From the NCBI RefSeq assembly GCF_042683045.1, contig NZ_JBHUIT010000034.1, forward strand, positions 1 through 64,000: 64,000 nucleotides of DNA, read 5' to 3'. Below are positions 52,663 through 62,312 of the stretch, piece by piece. Below the pieces are notes generated by a model. That model searched no databases. It was not told the DNA's origin and saw only the letters and a program-made list of their open reading frames with translations. Every line of letters starts with the position of its first letter. Within the stretch, counting starts at the first letter, position 1. Origin of the DNA: Luteolibacter algae (GTDB taxonomy: Bacteria > Verrucomicrobiota > Verrucomicrobiia > Verrucomicrobiales > Akkermansiaceae). The position numbers and the translations under genes were made by a program.

Positions 52663-53814
52663 ATGTCAAAAAAAGAAATACGCATCGGCCTCATCGGCTA
52701 CGGCTTTATGGGCCGGACACACTCGAACGCTTACTCCCAGATCAGCCATTTCTTCGATACCCGGCACGTTCCTGTCCGGCAGGCGGTCTGCGGTCGCGAT
52801 GAGGAAAAGGTGAAAGCTTTCGCTGAAAAGTGGGGCTATGCATCTTATGAAACGGATTGGCGTGAGCTTGTGAAGCGTGAGGACATCGATGCCATTGATA
52901 TCTGCACACCAAACAATTCCCATGCGGAGATCGCTCTCGAGTGCATCAAGCACGGCAAGATGATCCTTTGTGAAAAGCCGCTGGCCTTGAATGGAGAGCA
53001 AGGTGAAAAAATGGTGGAGGCGGTGGAAAAATCCGGATTGCCAAACCTTGTCTGGTATAATTACCGCTTCCTGCCTGCCGTTACGCACGCAAAGAATATT
53101 GTTCACTCCGGCGAGCTTGGACGCATTTTCCACTACCGAGCGAATTTCCTCCAGGACTGGACCATTTCCGAGGATCTACCGCAGGGTGGAGCCGCCTTAT
53201 GGCGTCTTGATGCTGCATCAGCGGGCTCCGGTGTTACCGGGGATTTGCTTGCCCACTGCATTGATACTGCAAGGTGGATCAATGGAAATATCGTTTCGGT
53301 ATCCGCGATGACTGAGACATTCATCAAGGAACGTCTCCACCAGGAAACAGGCGAGAAGCATCCGGTTACCATTGATGATGCATGTGCCTTCCTTGCGCGG
53401 TTTGAAAACGGCTCCTTGGCGATTTTCGAGTCCACCCGTTATGCACGTGGCCATAAATCTCTCTACACGTTTGAGATCAATGGTGAGAAGAAGTCACTTG
53501 CGTGGGATCTTCACGATCTGAACCGCCTCGAATACTTTGATCATGGAGTTCCCGGTGACCGCCGCGGCTGGAGCAGCATTCATTGCTCTGATGGAGATCA
53601 TCCCTATGCGGGCAATTGGTGGGTGCCGGGTCTATGCCTGGGCTACGAGCATTCCTTCACCCATGCTCTGGTCGAGTTTTGCAAATCGCTGGATGATCCA
53701 AGCGCGGAAAAGCAGTATCCGGATTTCCGCAATGCGCTGGGCACGCAATATGTCTGTGATGCCGTTCTGGAATCCGCCCGCACGGGTCAGTGGGTTGATG
53801 TCAAGATAGCCTGA
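52663..53814 (+). CDS. Gfo/Idh/MocA family oxidoreductase
   Basis: 383 residues. N-terminal Rossmann fold (RIGLIGYGFMGRTHSNAYSQ), then IDAIDICTPNNSHAEIALEC and the EKP motif in KMILCEKPLALNGEQG. The C-terminal alpha/beta domain contains YNYRFLPAVTHAKNI, GDLLAHCIDTARW with catalytic-type Asp and His, and FESTRYARGHKSLYTFEING. It uses NAD(P) to oxidise or reduce a sugar. No signal peptide, so cytosolic. Co-transcribed with the TIM-barrel isomerase; closed by a terminator at 53838-53873. Confidence 0.94.
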   Translation: MSKKEIRIGLIGYGFMGRTHSNAYSQISHFFDTRHVPVRQAVCGRDEEKVKAFAEKWGYASYETDWRELVKREDIDAIDICTPNNSHAEIALECIKHGKMILCEKPLALNGEQGEKMVEAVEKSGLPNLVWYNYRFLPAVTHAKNIVHSGELGRIFHYRANFLQDWTISEDLPQGGAALWRLDAASAGSGVTGDLLAHCIDTARWINGNIVSVSAMTETFIKERLHQETGEKHPVTIDDACAFLARFENGSLAIFESTRYARGHKSLYTFEINGEKKSLAWDLHDLNRLEYFDHGVPGDRRGWSSIHCSDGDHPYAGNWWVPGLCLGYEHSFTHALVEFCKSLDDPSAEKQYPDFRNALGTQYVCDAVLESARTGQWVDVKIA

Positions 53815-53837
53815 GAAAAAGTTACTTTCTGTGTATA

Positions 53838-53873
53838 GAAAGCCTTCGCGGATTCTTATCTGCGGAGGCTTTT
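53838..53873 (+). terminator. Intrinsic terminator of the sugar isomerase-oxidoreductase pair
   Basis: AGCCTTCGC (53841-53849) pairs with GCGGAGGCT (53862-53870; one G-T), then four T. It is 24 bases past the oxidoreductase stop. Confidence 0.85.
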
Positions 53874-53939
53874 GCGCGATCCGGCGGAAGGTTTTTTCAG
53901 TGCCTTGCCAATTGTGTGGGAACGCGGATAGTATCCGGT

Positions 53940-54548
53940 ATGGATAACATCTCCCCGGAAAGCACAGCATCAGCTATCGCTGAGCCTCGGCGTAAGATTT
54001 CCTGCCTCCTGGTGGCTGGTCTCGCTTTGATTCTCATCGTGGTTCTTGGTGTGGCCACATGGTTTTGGTTCAATCGTCCGATCAAGCCGGTAGAGCTGAC
54101 CCAGCAGGAGACAGAGGTCCTTCAGGATAAAATTGAGACCATTGAAGAACTCACTTACGAGGAAGGTAGTAAGGAAATTGTTCTCAGCGAGCGCGAGTTG
54201 AACGGTCTCATCAACCAGAACACCAATCTCGGGGAAAAGCTGAAACTCACTCTGGCGAACGATGAGATCCATGCCCGGATAGAGACAGATCTCGACGAGG
54301 ATTTACCCGTTGTCGGTGGCAAAAAGCTCAAAGCCAGAGCAAAATTTACGGTTGATAGCATTGACGGGAAACCTTCTCTGGTTTTGGACGATTTCACTGT
54401 CTGGGGTGCATCGCTGCCAAATGATTGGCTGGGAGGCATGAAGGGGAAGGATCTTCTTGGAGAAATCTTTGGCAATGGCGCCGGGATTGGCGGAATTGAA
54501 GAATTGCGCATCGAGCGAGGCCAACTGGTCATCAAGCTTGCGGAATAG
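53940..54548 (+). CDS. Bitopic membrane protein of unknown function (DUF2140-like pattern)
   Basis: 202 residues. One membrane segment at about 23-43 (CLLVAGLALILIVVLGVATW) followed by an exported domain. The pattern IVLSERELNGLINQNTNLGE, IHARIETDLDEDLP and LVLDDFTVWGASLPNDW recalls the YpmS/DUF2140 group of lipid-binding-like proteins; this is a resemblance only. The ATG at 53940 was chosen; the in-frame ATG at 53916 adds eight residues. It converges on the avtA-like gene with 24 bases between stops. Confidence 0.72.
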   Translation: MDNISPESTASAIAEPRRKISCLLVAGLALILIVVLGVATWFWFNRPIKPVELTQQETEVLQDKIETIEELTYEEGSKEIVLSERELNGLINQNTNLGEKLKLTLANDEIHARIETDLDEDLPVVGGKKLKARAKFTVDSIDGKPSLVLDDFTVWGASLPNDWLGGMKGKDLLGEIFGNGAGIGGIEELRIERGQLVIKLAE

Positions 54549-54572
54549 GAATATGGCCTCCATGGCTGGAAC

Positions 54573-55838
54573 TCAGCGCAGGGTGGCGATTACTTCTTCG
54601 GCGATGATTTGAAGTCCGTCACGCACGATCCTCTCGTCCATTGCGAAGGATACACGAATGCACTCGTGCCGGTGCTGCCAGTTTTCTTCATCACAGCCAA
54701 AGAAGAAATGATGCCCGGGGATAACCAGGACCTCTCTTGCTTTCAGGCGTTTATAGAGCTCATTGGAGGTGATACTGAGGCCCGGAAACCATAGCCAGAG
54801 AAAAAGCGCACCTTCGCTCAGATGCATCCGCCATGGAAAATTTTCCTGGAAAATATCGCGCGCCGCCTGCTGGGCGATTTTGGATTTATTCTCATAATAA
54901 GGGCGTATGACGTTTTGGCTGAGAGATAATATTTCGCCATTTTCGATGATCGGGAGCACTACCTGTGGCCCCGTATTGGGGTTCGAGAGGCCGATGATAG
55001 CCGTCATTGACGAAACCGCTCTAATGATCTCCGGGGAGCCGATGACAATCCCGGTCCGCGTCCCCGGAAGTCCCAGTTTAGATAGACTGAGCGTGAGGAT
55101 AATATGCTCGTCCCAGATGGGTTTTACATCAGTGAAAATAATGCCGGGAAAGGGTGCGCCGTAGGCGTTGTCGATGATCAAAGGGATCTTGTTTTCCTCT
55201 GCCAGATCGGAAAGACGTTTGATTTCGTCATCCGTAAGAACATTGCCGGTCGGGTTGGTGGGGCGCGAAACACAGATTGCGGCAATGTCGTCGCCCAGCT
55301 TCATACGGTCGAAATCGATGTGATACTTGAATTGATGCTGCCCGATTTCTTCGATTTCAGGTTTCAGGGCATGGAACATTTCCGGATCCAGTCCCTGCGC
55401 CGCGTAGCCGATGTATTCCGGAACCAGCGGGAACAGAATTTTCTTCTTCTGCCCATCTGGCATGGTTCCCGCCAACAGGTTGAACAAATAGAAAAACGCA
55501 GTCTGTCCGCCACTGGTCAGGGCAATGTTTTCTTCGCCAAGATTCCAGCCAAACGAGTCTTTCAACAGATTTGTAATTGCTGAAATGAAGCGCGGATTAC
55601 CTTGCGGAGGATCATAGATACTTAGGAGGCGTGTGGAATCCACGCTGTTGCACGAAATTTCAGCGAGGCGGTTTCTCCATATTTCATTGATCTCCGTGAT
55701 CTGTGCTGGCTGTCCGCCGCCGAGCATTTTCAGGTCTGGTCCACCATTGGCTAATGCCTGGCCCAGATCGTCCATCAATTCGCCGATTCCGCTGCCGCCA
55801 GCAAGTGCTTGGCCGATGTTTGAGAAATGATAAGTCAT
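54573..55838 (-). CDS. avtA: Valine-pyruvate aminotransferase-like PLP enzyme
   Basis: 421 residues, fold-type I aminotransferase. The AvtA-type opening LGQALANGGPDLKMLGGGQP is clear, followed by LTSGGQTAFFYLFNLLAG, ICVSRPTNPTGNVLTDDE, IDNAYGAPFPGIIF, and the PLP Lys in LSLSKLGLPGTRTGIVIG. The C-terminal Arg for the substrate carboxylate is in ECIRVSFAM. Known AvtA transfers the amino group between valine or alanine and keto acids; specificity here is by similarity. Divergent from the PatB-type gene. Confidence 0.9.
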   Translation of the reverse strand: MTYHFSNIGQALAGGSGIGELMDDLGQALANGGPDLKMLGGGQPAQITEINEIWRNRLAEISCNSVDSTRLLSIYDPPQGNPRFISAITNLLKDSFGWNLGEENIALTSGGQTAFFYLFNLLAGTMPDGQKKKILFPLVPEYIGYAAQGLDPEMFHALKPEIEEIGQHQFKYHIDFDRMKLGDDIAAICVSRPTNPTGNVLTDDEIKRLSDLAEENKIPLIIDNAYGAPFPGIIFTDVKPIWDEHIILTLSLSKLGLPGTRTGIVIGSPEIIRAVSSMTAIIGLSNPNTGPQVVLPIIENGEILSLSQNVIRPYYENKSKIAQQAARDIFQENFPWRMHLSEGALFLWLWFPGLSITSNELYKRLKAREVLVIPGHHFFFGCDEENWQHRHECIRVSFAMDERIVRDGLQIIAEEVIATLR

Positions 55839-55959
55839 AGGATTCTGCCGCTAGCTTCGGGTATTTTTTGCGGAAAGCCAATAAGGCAGCGCCATCAGGT
55901 GCTTTTTATTCCGCTTGGCGGTTGCAATACAGGGCTGTGGGGGGCATTTTCCGGGCGAG

Positions 55960-57117
55960 ATGAGTTTTGATTTCGATACGGTAGTGGCACGGCGCGGGAC
56001 AGGTTGCATCAAGTATGATCGTAAGCCGAATCTGGATCCTTTCTGGGTCGCGGATATGGATTTTGTTTCAGATCCTGCGATTCTAAGCGCGTTGCACGAG
56101 CGGGTGGATCATGGAATCTTCGGCTATCCGCAGGCACATGTCGGCTTGGTCGATGCGATCCGCGGATATCTCAAGACCCGGCGCGGTGTGGAGCTGAAAG
56201 AAGAGCATCTGATCCATCTCGGAGGGTTGGTTCCGGCGCTTTCACTTGCTGCGAGAGCATTCTGTGGCGATGGGGGGGAGCTGATGACCTGCACGCCGGT
56301 TTATCCGCCGTTTTTAGGTGTTCATCATGATGCCGATGCAAAATTGCTCACCGTCGATCACATCTTCAAAAACGATCGCTGGGAGTTCGATTGGGAGGAG
56401 ATGAAAAAGGCGGTTTCTCCCAATACAAAGCTATTTCTTCTCTGCAATCCGCAAAATTCGCTGGGTCGCGCTTTTTCCGCGGAGGAGGTCACCAAACTCG
56501 CCGGGTTCTGCGAAAAACACGATCTGGTATTGGTTTCCGATGAGATCCATTGCGACTTGGTTTTCGATGAGGAGACGACTCCGCACTTTTCTGCCGCACA
56601 GCTACCGGAGGCATTGGCAAAGCGTTCGATCACGTTGCTTTCTCCAAGTAAAACCTGGAATATCGCGGGACTTGGCTATGCCTTCGCCCTCATTCCCGAC
56701 GATTCGATACGGCGTAGATTTAATGCGGCACGGGGTCACACGTTGGCGGAGATCAACGCCCTCTCTTATTATGCCGCAGAGGCAGCTTACAAGGAGGGTG
56801 AGCCATGGAGACAGGAGCTGGTTGCATACCTCAAGACGAACCGTGATGAGTTGGTAAGATTCATCAATGACGAGTGCGAGGGTCTCAAAATCCACGCTCC
56901 GGAGGCAACCTATCTCGCATGGATCGATGCCCGTGGATTGGGCGTGGAGAATCCCGCGAACTTCTTCGAACAGGAAGCAGGGCTGTTTTTGTCCGACGGA
57001 GCATTTTTTGGCTGGCCGGGCTATGTCCGTTTCAATTTCGCCTGCCCTAGATCACGGATGTTGGAAGGGCTGGAGAAAATGAAAACTGCGATCGAAAACC
57101 TGCGGACAGGTGCTTGA
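55960..57117 (+). CDS. PatB/MalY-type PLP aminotransferase (C-S lyase)
   Basis: 385 residues. The PatB/MalY signature is visible: DFDTVVARRGTGCIKYDR, FWVADMDFVSDPAI, IFGYPQAH, then LFLLCNPQNSLGRAFSAEEV, LVSDEIHCDLVF, and PLP Lys in LLSPSKTWNIAGLGYAF. These enzymes cleave cystathionine or similar C-S bonds to pyruvate, ammonia and thiol. The start at 55960 (MSFDFDTVV) is the family start. Its stop lies 20 bases from the convergent fmt stop, with no terminator between. Confidence 0.93.
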   Translation: MSFDFDTVVARRGTGCIKYDRKPNLDPFWVADMDFVSDPAILSALHERVDHGIFGYPQAHVGLVDAIRGYLKTRRGVELKEEHLIHLGGLVPALSLAARAFCGDGGELMTCTPVYPPFLGVHHDADAKLLTVDHIFKNDRWEFDWEEMKKAVSPNTKLFLLCNPQNSLGRAFSAEEVTKLAGFCEKHDLVLVSDEIHCDLVFDEETTPHFSAAQLPEALAKRSITLLSPSKTWNIAGLGYAFALIPDDSIRRRFNAARGHTLAEINALSYYAAEAAYKEGEPWRQELVAYLKTNRDELVRFINDECEGLKIHAPEATYLAWIDARGLGVENPANFFEQEAGLFLSDGAFFGWPGYVRFNFACPRSRMLEGLEKMKTAIENLRTGA

Positions 57118-57137
57118 TCTGGGGATCGGCTGGCGAA

Positions 57138-58043
57138 TTACAAACTGTTTGAGAAAGCGGCAGCAGACATCTGTTTGCCGCCTTCCGGCTGGACCTGGGT
57201 GAGGTATAGCGATTTATCTCCGCATCCGAGCAGCAGCTGACCCTCCACAACCTTTAGTTCGCCGGCGGGCAGAGCTTGATCGACTACAGAGGTCGGCGGA
57301 AAAATTTTCAAACGCTTGGTTTTTCCTTTGATATCGACTTCCGTGAATGTCCCCGGCCATGGATGATATGCACGGATCCGGCGTTGGAGCTTCTCAGCGG
57401 AAGCTAGTAGATCAAGGCGGCCATCCTCGCGTAAAAGCTTCGGGGAATAGGTGACCTCTTCCGGATTCTGGGGGGTCCCCGCATCGGGGTTTTCCATAAG
57501 AGTTTTCAGAGCTTCGTCCAGAGCGTCCGGACCAATTTCAGCGAGACGATCGTGAAGCTCTCCTGCAGTTTCGTCCGGGCCGATCGGAATGCGTTTTACG
57601 GCCACGATGTTGCCCGCATCCAGTTCCCGGATCACATGCATGATTGTGATCCCTGTCTCGGTATCACCATTGTCGATGGCGGATTGAATGCAGGAAGCTC
57701 CGCGGTATTTGGGCAAAATGGATGCATGTAGATTGATCATCGCTTTCGTTGAGGCATTGCGGACGGCCTTCCCAAGGATTTGGCCGTAAGCCATGACAAT
57801 GGAAAAATCAGGCGCGAGTTTGGTCAGCTTTTCTCTGATTTCTTTGATCTTTTCCGGCTGCCAGACCGGTATTCCGTGTCGAAGAGCGATGTTTTTGATC
57901 TCCGGAGGAACGGTTTTACTTTGACTGCGACCAACCGGCTTATCGGGCTGCGTGATGAGAAGGCACGGCTTGGGCCCGTTCTCGATAAGATGGCAGAAGG
58001 TCGGGATGGCGATGTCTCCGGTGGCAATAAAAGCTACTTTCAT
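57138..58043 (-). CDS. fmt: Methionyl-tRNA formyltransferase
   Basis: Formylates initiator Met-tRNA. 301 residues. N-terminal formyl-transferase domain: MKVAFIATGDIAIPTFCHLI, TQPDKPVGRSQ, IVMAYGQILG, the catalytic Asn-His area INLHASILPKYRGASCIQSA, and ETGITIMHVIRELDAGNIV. The C-terminal domain has IRAYHPWPGTFTEV. The usual neighbour def is absent. The ATG at 58043 fits the family start exactly; the frame upstream is not conserved. Confidence 0.96.
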   Translation of the reverse strand: MKVAFIATGDIAIPTFCHLIENGPKPCLLITQPDKPVGRSQSKTVPPEIKNIALRHGIPVWQPEKIKEIREKLTKLAPDFSIVMAYGQILGKAVRNASTKAMINLHASILPKYRGASCIQSAIDNGDTETGITIMHVIRELDAGNIVAVKRIPIGPDETAGELHDRLAEIGPDALDEALKTLMENPDAGTPQNPEEVTYSPKLLREDGRLDLLASAEKLQRRIRAYHPWPGTFTEVDIKGKTKRLKIFPPTSVVDQALPAGELKVVEGQLLLGCGDKSLYLTQVQPEGGKQMSAAAFSNSL

Positions 58044-58191
58044 GTGAAAAGCCGCATTGAAACCCTTACTGTCCGGAACGCCAAGAAAGATAACTGTCTG
58101 AGCGACAGGTAAGGCCAAAAGAGAAAAAACCGGAAGTTTTCGATCTGTCGGTTGACGGGCATGCGAAGCTGCACGATTCGTTGTTTCAACT

Positions 58192-59991
58192 ATGAAAAAA
58201 CTCGGGCGGCTAGGCGTGATCGGCAGTGGACCTTCAACGGTTTATGTTTTAAAGCATCTGATAGATTCCGTCGATATTCTAGGAGGGGGGCTGGAGTCTC
58301 TGACAATCTATGAACGCGATGAGTTGATGGGATACGGGATGCCCTTCAATCCGCAAACAACGGATCGGTATAATCTTTCGAATATTGCCTCGGAAGAGAT
58401 TCCGGAGCTGCCTGAAAGTCTGTTTGAGTGGCTTTCCGGCCAAGATGCCGAGCTATTGGAAGGCTGGGGGATCCGGCAGGCAGAACTGACTGCTTCCGAA
58501 GTCTATCCGCGGTTGGCGCTCGGCGGGTATTTCCATGAGCAATACAGGAAACTCGTCTCTGCTTTTTCCGAAGCAGGGATTCAGGTCACTGAGAGGCCGT
58601 GCTGCGAGGTTTCCGATATCAAAGATTTTCCGGATGAGGGTAGGGTCAGGGTTTTCACCGAAAATGGAGAGGACGATTATGATACATTGATCGTTGCCAC
58701 AGGACATTCATGGGGCAATGAGGACCGAACGGATGAGGGCTACTATGCCTCTCCGTGGCCGATTTTCAAAATTCTTCCGGGCGAAGGCAGCTATTACAAT
58801 TTCACTGTCGGGATGCTCGGAGCGTCTCTGAGCGCGTTTGATGTCGTCTCCTCATTGGCACACCGGCATGGAGAATTTTTGCCCGATGGAGATGGCTTCA
58901 GATATCAACTTCACGAGGGTGCCGAGGGATTCCGCCTCGCCATGCACAGTTCGGAAGGATGGTTGCCGCACCTGCAGTGGGACCAAGTGGAACCTATGCG
59001 GGAAATTTACAGGCATACGACACGTGAGCAGCTTTTCGGGCTTTTGAATGAGAAAGGATTTCTACGGTTGGAAACCTATTTCAACCAAGTCTGTAGGCCC
59101 GCGCTGATCAAGGCCTTTGCATTGGACGGCATGGGCCGAATGGTGGATTTGCTGAACCGCGAAGACTTTGATTTCGATGATTTTGTTGAAGAGATGTCCG
59201 TTCGCCACGATTATGTGGATTCCTTCGAGGGAATGCGGAAAGAAATGGCCGAGGCCAAAGACTCTGTGGAGAATCATCGGCCGATCCACTGGAAAGAGGT
59301 TTTGGATGATCTGATGTATTGTCTCAATTATCACGCGGAGATTCTACCGGCGGGGGATCATCTCTTTTTGAGAAAGACAGTAATGCCTTTCCTCATGAAT
59401 GTGATAGCAGCGATGCCATTGCAGTCGGGACAAATTCTTCTGGCTCTGAATGATGCGGGGATTCTGGACTTGGTCGAGGGAAGGGTGACGGTAGACAAAA
59501 AGGCATCATCCGGGGCGGGTTGCACGATGGTCAAAGTCGAAAACGGGAACAAAACCTCCGAGATAGCTTACCGCATGTATGTCGATTGCAGCGGCCAGAA
59601 ACCCATGGAGCTTCACGATTATCCGTTTCTTGGTTTGGCTCAGGCAGGGACTGTCCGTTCAGCCCGTGCGCCATTTTTAAGTGCAGAAAGAGCAGCCAGG
59701 AGCCATCAATCAAATCCCGATCTCATCTTTTATGAGAAAGGTATACCTTATTTGAAAACTGGAGGAATAGATATCGATTCGGCATACCGTGTGGTGGGTG
59801 CCGATGGCTGTGCGAACCCGAGGATCTACGATATATCCTTTCCCCATACTTCCGGTGTGAGACCGTATTCCTATGGGCTCCAGGCTTGCAGCGCGACAGC
59901 CGGCATTCTGGTGGAAGCGTGGGCGAAGGATGGAGGAGACACTGGCGAAGGCGAGTTGAAGCAAGTGTCCAAGCTATACGGAAAAATCTAA
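58192..59991 (+). CDS. FAD/NAD(P)-binding oxidoreductase (NAD_binding_9 type)
   Basis: 599 residues. N-terminal dinucleotide-binding motif GRLGVIGSGPSTVYVLKHL, then YERDELMGYGMPFNPQTTDR and YNLSNIASEEIPELPE, ATGHSWGNEDRT, a second motif GMLGASLSAFDVVSSLAHR, and a C-terminal FSFPHTSGVRPYSYGL-like segment (DISFPHTSGVRPYSYG). This matches the large FAD-NAD(P)-binding proteins related to YdhS/HI0933-like groups whose substrates are unknown. No signal peptide. It stands between fmt (divergent) and a tiny membrane protein gene, so context gives no substrate. Confidence 0.85.
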   Translation: MKKLGRLGVIGSGPSTVYVLKHLIDSVDILGGGLESLTIYERDELMGYGMPFNPQTTDRYNLSNIASEEIPELPESLFEWLSGQDAELLEGWGIRQAELTASEVYPRLALGGYFHEQYRKLVSAFSEAGIQVTERPCCEVSDIKDFPDEGRVRVFTENGEDDYDTLIVATGHSWGNEDRTDEGYYASPWPIFKILPGEGSYYNFTVGMLGASLSAFDVVSSLAHRHGEFLPDGDGFRYQLHEGAEGFRLAMHSSEGWLPHLQWDQVEPMREIYRHTTREQLFGLLNEKGFLRLETYFNQVCRPALIKAFALDGMGRMVDLLNREDFDFDDFVEEMSVRHDYVDSFEGMRKEMAEAKDSVENHRPIHWKEVLDDLMYCLNYHAEILPAGDHLFLRKTVMPFLMNVIAAMPLQSGQILLALNDAGILDLVEGRVTVDKKASSGAGCTMVKVENGNKTSEIAYRMYVDCSGQKPMELHDYPFLGLAQAGTVRSARAPFLSAERAARSHQSNPDLIFYEKGIPYLKTGGIDIDSAYRVVGADGCANPRIYDISFPHTSGVRPYSYGLQACSATAGILVEAWAKDGGDTGEGELKQVSKLYGKI

Positions 59992-60058
59992 CACCACCTG
60001 GATCGTGGGTTTTCCCGCTTGATACAAGAGCGTCGCCATAGATAGTTTGGTTTTCCTA

Positions 60059-60268
60059 ATGTTCAGTCCTTATAATATACTCGCTGGCCTGATTTTTGGG
60101 ACCATAGGTTTGGGGTCATGGCGATATGGGAAAGCCCTCGAACGTTGGAAGCCCATGGTCATCGGGGTGGCCCTGATGGTATATCCCTATTTTATCTACA
60201 ATTCATGGCTGCTTTGGTCAGTGGGAATTATTCTTTTGATCGTGCTTTGGTTTCACCACGATCGCTGA
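60059..60268 (+). CDS. Small two-helix membrane protein
   Basis: 69 residues: MFSPYNILAGLIFGTIGLGS, then a basic cytoplasmic-type loop YGKALERWK, then VIGVALMVYPYFIYN and WLLWSVGIILLIVLWF. The pattern GLIFGTIGLG..YGK..MVYPYF occurs in a family often labelled amino acid transport protein without proof. The start at 60059 is preferred over in-frame ATG 60047. It ends 16 bases before the convergent glycerate kinase stop. Confidence 0.75.
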   Translation: MFSPYNILAGLIFGTIGLGSWRYGKALERWKPMVIGVALMVYPYFIYNSWLLWSVGIILLIVLWFHHDR

Positions 60269-60283
60269 TCTCGTTCCCATTCT

Positions 60284-61414
60284 CTATCGGATCGATTGAA
60301 GGATGTGAGCCAGGCGGTTCGCTGCTTTTTCCAATAATTCAGGCGCGTCCGCCATTGCTTTTTCGAGACTCATCGGAGAATTCATGATTGAGCAAATACC
60401 GTCGAAATGCTCCTGGAGAAGCTCGTCATCCTCTATTTTTCCTGCCAGTGCATACACAGGAATATCATGCTTTCGGGCGAGTTTTGAAACTCTATGGGGT
60501 GTTTTTCCCTCGAGGGTCTGCGAGTCAAGGGAACCTTCCGCGGTAATGACCAGATCCGCCTTTGAAATCCGGCCTTCCGCGTCGAGTGCTGCTGCAATGG
60601 AATCAAAGCCGCTTTCCAGTTCCGCCCCACAAAATGTCATCAACCCGAAGCCCAACCCTCCTGCGGCTCCGGCTCCGGGAACCTCCGAGTAAACATTTCC
60701 CAGATGAGTTCTAACAAGATCGACAATTCTGGAAAGCCCTAGCTCGGCGGTTTTAAGTTCGCCGGGAAGCAAGCCTTTCTGCGGGCCATAAACGTTGGTA
60801 GCTCCTCGCTTGCCAAGCAAAGGATTTGCCACATCGCAGGCCACGACAATTTCCGGAAGAGTCATCATCGCAGATGCATCGATGGAAGCCATAGCATCGA
60901 TATTTGCGGGGATGGGTTCGACTTCCTCGCCCGCTGAGTTGAGAAACCGGCAACCGAGTGCCGCTGCCAGCCCGATGCCGGCATCATTGGTCGCACTACC
61001 ACCGAGGCCTACGATGATTCGATTGGCTCCGGAAAGCACAGCTTCACGGATAAGCTGACCCACACCATAGGTGGATGCCGTGGCGGGAAAGCGCTCACTT
61101 GCAGATAAGCGCCAGAGGCCATTCGCCTGGGAAGATTCAATGATTGCTTGAGAGGGGAGACCGGCGCTTTCTTCGATAAACAGCCAGGCAGCCTCCACCT
61201 CCCGGCCCCTTGCGTCCCTGACTACGGAACGCATCGTTTTTCCAGGAACTGCCTGATGGAACGCTTCCAGGATCCCTTCTCCACCATCGGCGAGCGGAAG
61301 CAAATCATAGGTGGCGTCCCGGAAGACTTTGCTGAAGCCGTATTTGATGGATTCGGCTGCCCGGATGGCTGTGAGAGAACCTTTGAACTTATCTGGAGCA
61401 ATAACGATGTGCAC
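60284..61414 (-). CDS. Glycerate 2-kinase (GlxK/GarK type)
   Basis: Phosphorylates glycerate, feeding it into glycolysis. 376 residues. The family opening HIVIAPDKFKGSLTAIRAAE follows a GTG at 61414. Other marks: LPLADGGEGILEAF, RIIVGLGGSATNDAGIGLA, ACDVANPLLGKRGATNVYGP, PGAGAAGGLGFGLMTF and ITAEGSLDSQTLEGKTPH. An upstream in-frame ATG at 61495 adds unrelated residues. No glyoxylate-pathway gene is adjacent. Confidence 0.94.
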   Translation of the reverse strand: MHIVIAPDKFKGSLTAIRAAESIKYGFSKVFRDATYDLLPLADGGEGILEAFHQAVPGKTMRSVVRDARGREVEAAWLFIEESAGLPSQAIIESSQANGLWRLSASERFPATASTYGVGQLIREAVLSGANRIIVGLGGSATNDAGIGLAAALGCRFLNSAGEEVEPIPANIDAMASIDASAMMTLPEIVVACDVANPLLGKRGATNVYGPQKGLLPGELKTAELGLSRIVDLVRTHLGNVYSEVPGAGAAGGLGFGLMTFCGAELESGFDSIAAALDAEGRISKADLVITAEGSLDSQTLEGKTPHRVSKLARKHDIPVYALAGKIEDDELLQEHFDGICSIMNSPMSLEKAMADAPELLEKAANRLAHILQSIR

Positions 61415-61584
61415 GGATGCTTTTGTTGCGGAAACGGGGTAAAAGGTCGAGAAAAGGCAACCTTTTGTTTGAAACAACGAACAAATTTTTGACAAGCGGA
61501 CAATTGCTGTTTAAAGAACGCGCCCCGCATGAGGAAATTGCTTCCTGCGGAAACAACGATTCATCTACAAACAAATCTTTCGAC

Positions 61585-62199
61585 ATGGCCAAGAAGACAA
61601 CACTTAAAGCGGCACTCCGCCTCCGCAGCGGTTCTGGAAAACTCAAGCAAATGCGCCGTGAAGGCTGGCTTCCAGCCGTGGTTTACGGTCGTGGCGTCGA
61701 AAACGCCAATCTCAAGATCGATGCAAAGACATTCTCCGAGGTCCTTGCACACAGTTCTTCGGACAGCATTCTTATCAATCTGGACGTGGAGGGCGAAGGT
61801 GTTCGTTCCGTTTTCCTCAAAACCATCCAGCACGATTCCCTTTCCGGCGCCGCTCTTCACGTGGATTTTCTCGCTGTGGATGACAAGACTGAGATCACTG
61901 CAAACATTCCGCTTCACCTCGTGGGTGAGTCCAAAGGTGTGAAAGCCGGCGGTATCCTTGAGCAATCTTCCCACACGATCGAGATCACCTGCCTTCCTAA
62001 GGATCTTCCGGATTTCCTTGAGAAGGATATCAGCAACCTCGACAATGGAGATTCCCTTCACATCGGGGATCTGGCTTTCCCTGAAGGCGTGAAGCCTACC
62101 CACGAAGGCGATGTGGTTGTCGCACACATCGGCAAACCTGCTGCTTTGGTCTCCGAAGAAGCTTCCGACGCTCCGGAAGCTGCTGCAGTTCCTGCCTAA
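61585..62199 (+). CDS. rplY: Ribosomal protein bL25, CTC long form
   Basis: 5S rRNA-binding protein. 204 residues: N-terminal L25 domain (RREGWLPAVVYGRGVENANL, SILINLDVEGEG, HVDFLAVD) and the C-terminal TL5/CTC beta domain (VGESKGVKAGGILEQ, LPDFLEKDISNLDNGDSLHI, KPTHEGDVVVAHI). The ATG at 61585 is the normal family start (MAKKTTLKA). It heads the rplY-pth-rpsF-ssb series, although a terminator at 62236 separates it from pth. AT-rich leader without a Shine-Dalgarno sequence. Confidence 0.96.
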   Translation: MAKKTTLKAALRLRSGSGKLKQMRREGWLPAVVYGRGVENANLKIDAKTFSEVLAHSSSDSILINLDVEGEGVRSVFLKTIQHDSLSGAALHVDFLAVDDKTEITANIPLHLVGESKGVKAGGILEQSSHTIEITCLPKDLPDFLEKDISNLDNGDSLHIGDLAFPEGVKPTHEGDVVVAHIGKPAALVSEEASDAPEAAAVPA

Positions 62200-62235
62200 T
62201 TTCCGGCATCGCGCCAAAAGATTATAAATTCTCAG

Positions 62236-62272
62236 AAAAACGTCCGGGGTATCTTACTTCGGACGTTTTTTA
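62236..62272 (+). terminator. Intrinsic terminator of rplY
   Basis: AAAAACGTCCG (62236-62246) pairs perfectly with CGGACGTTTTT (62260-62270), continuing in T. It is 37 bases past the rplY stop and 41 before the pth start, so read-through or a promoter within the spacer must serve pth. Confidence 0.9.
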
Positions 62273-62312
62273 TTTGAAGAACCGCGCGGCTAGAGAACTA
62301 ATTGCCACAAAT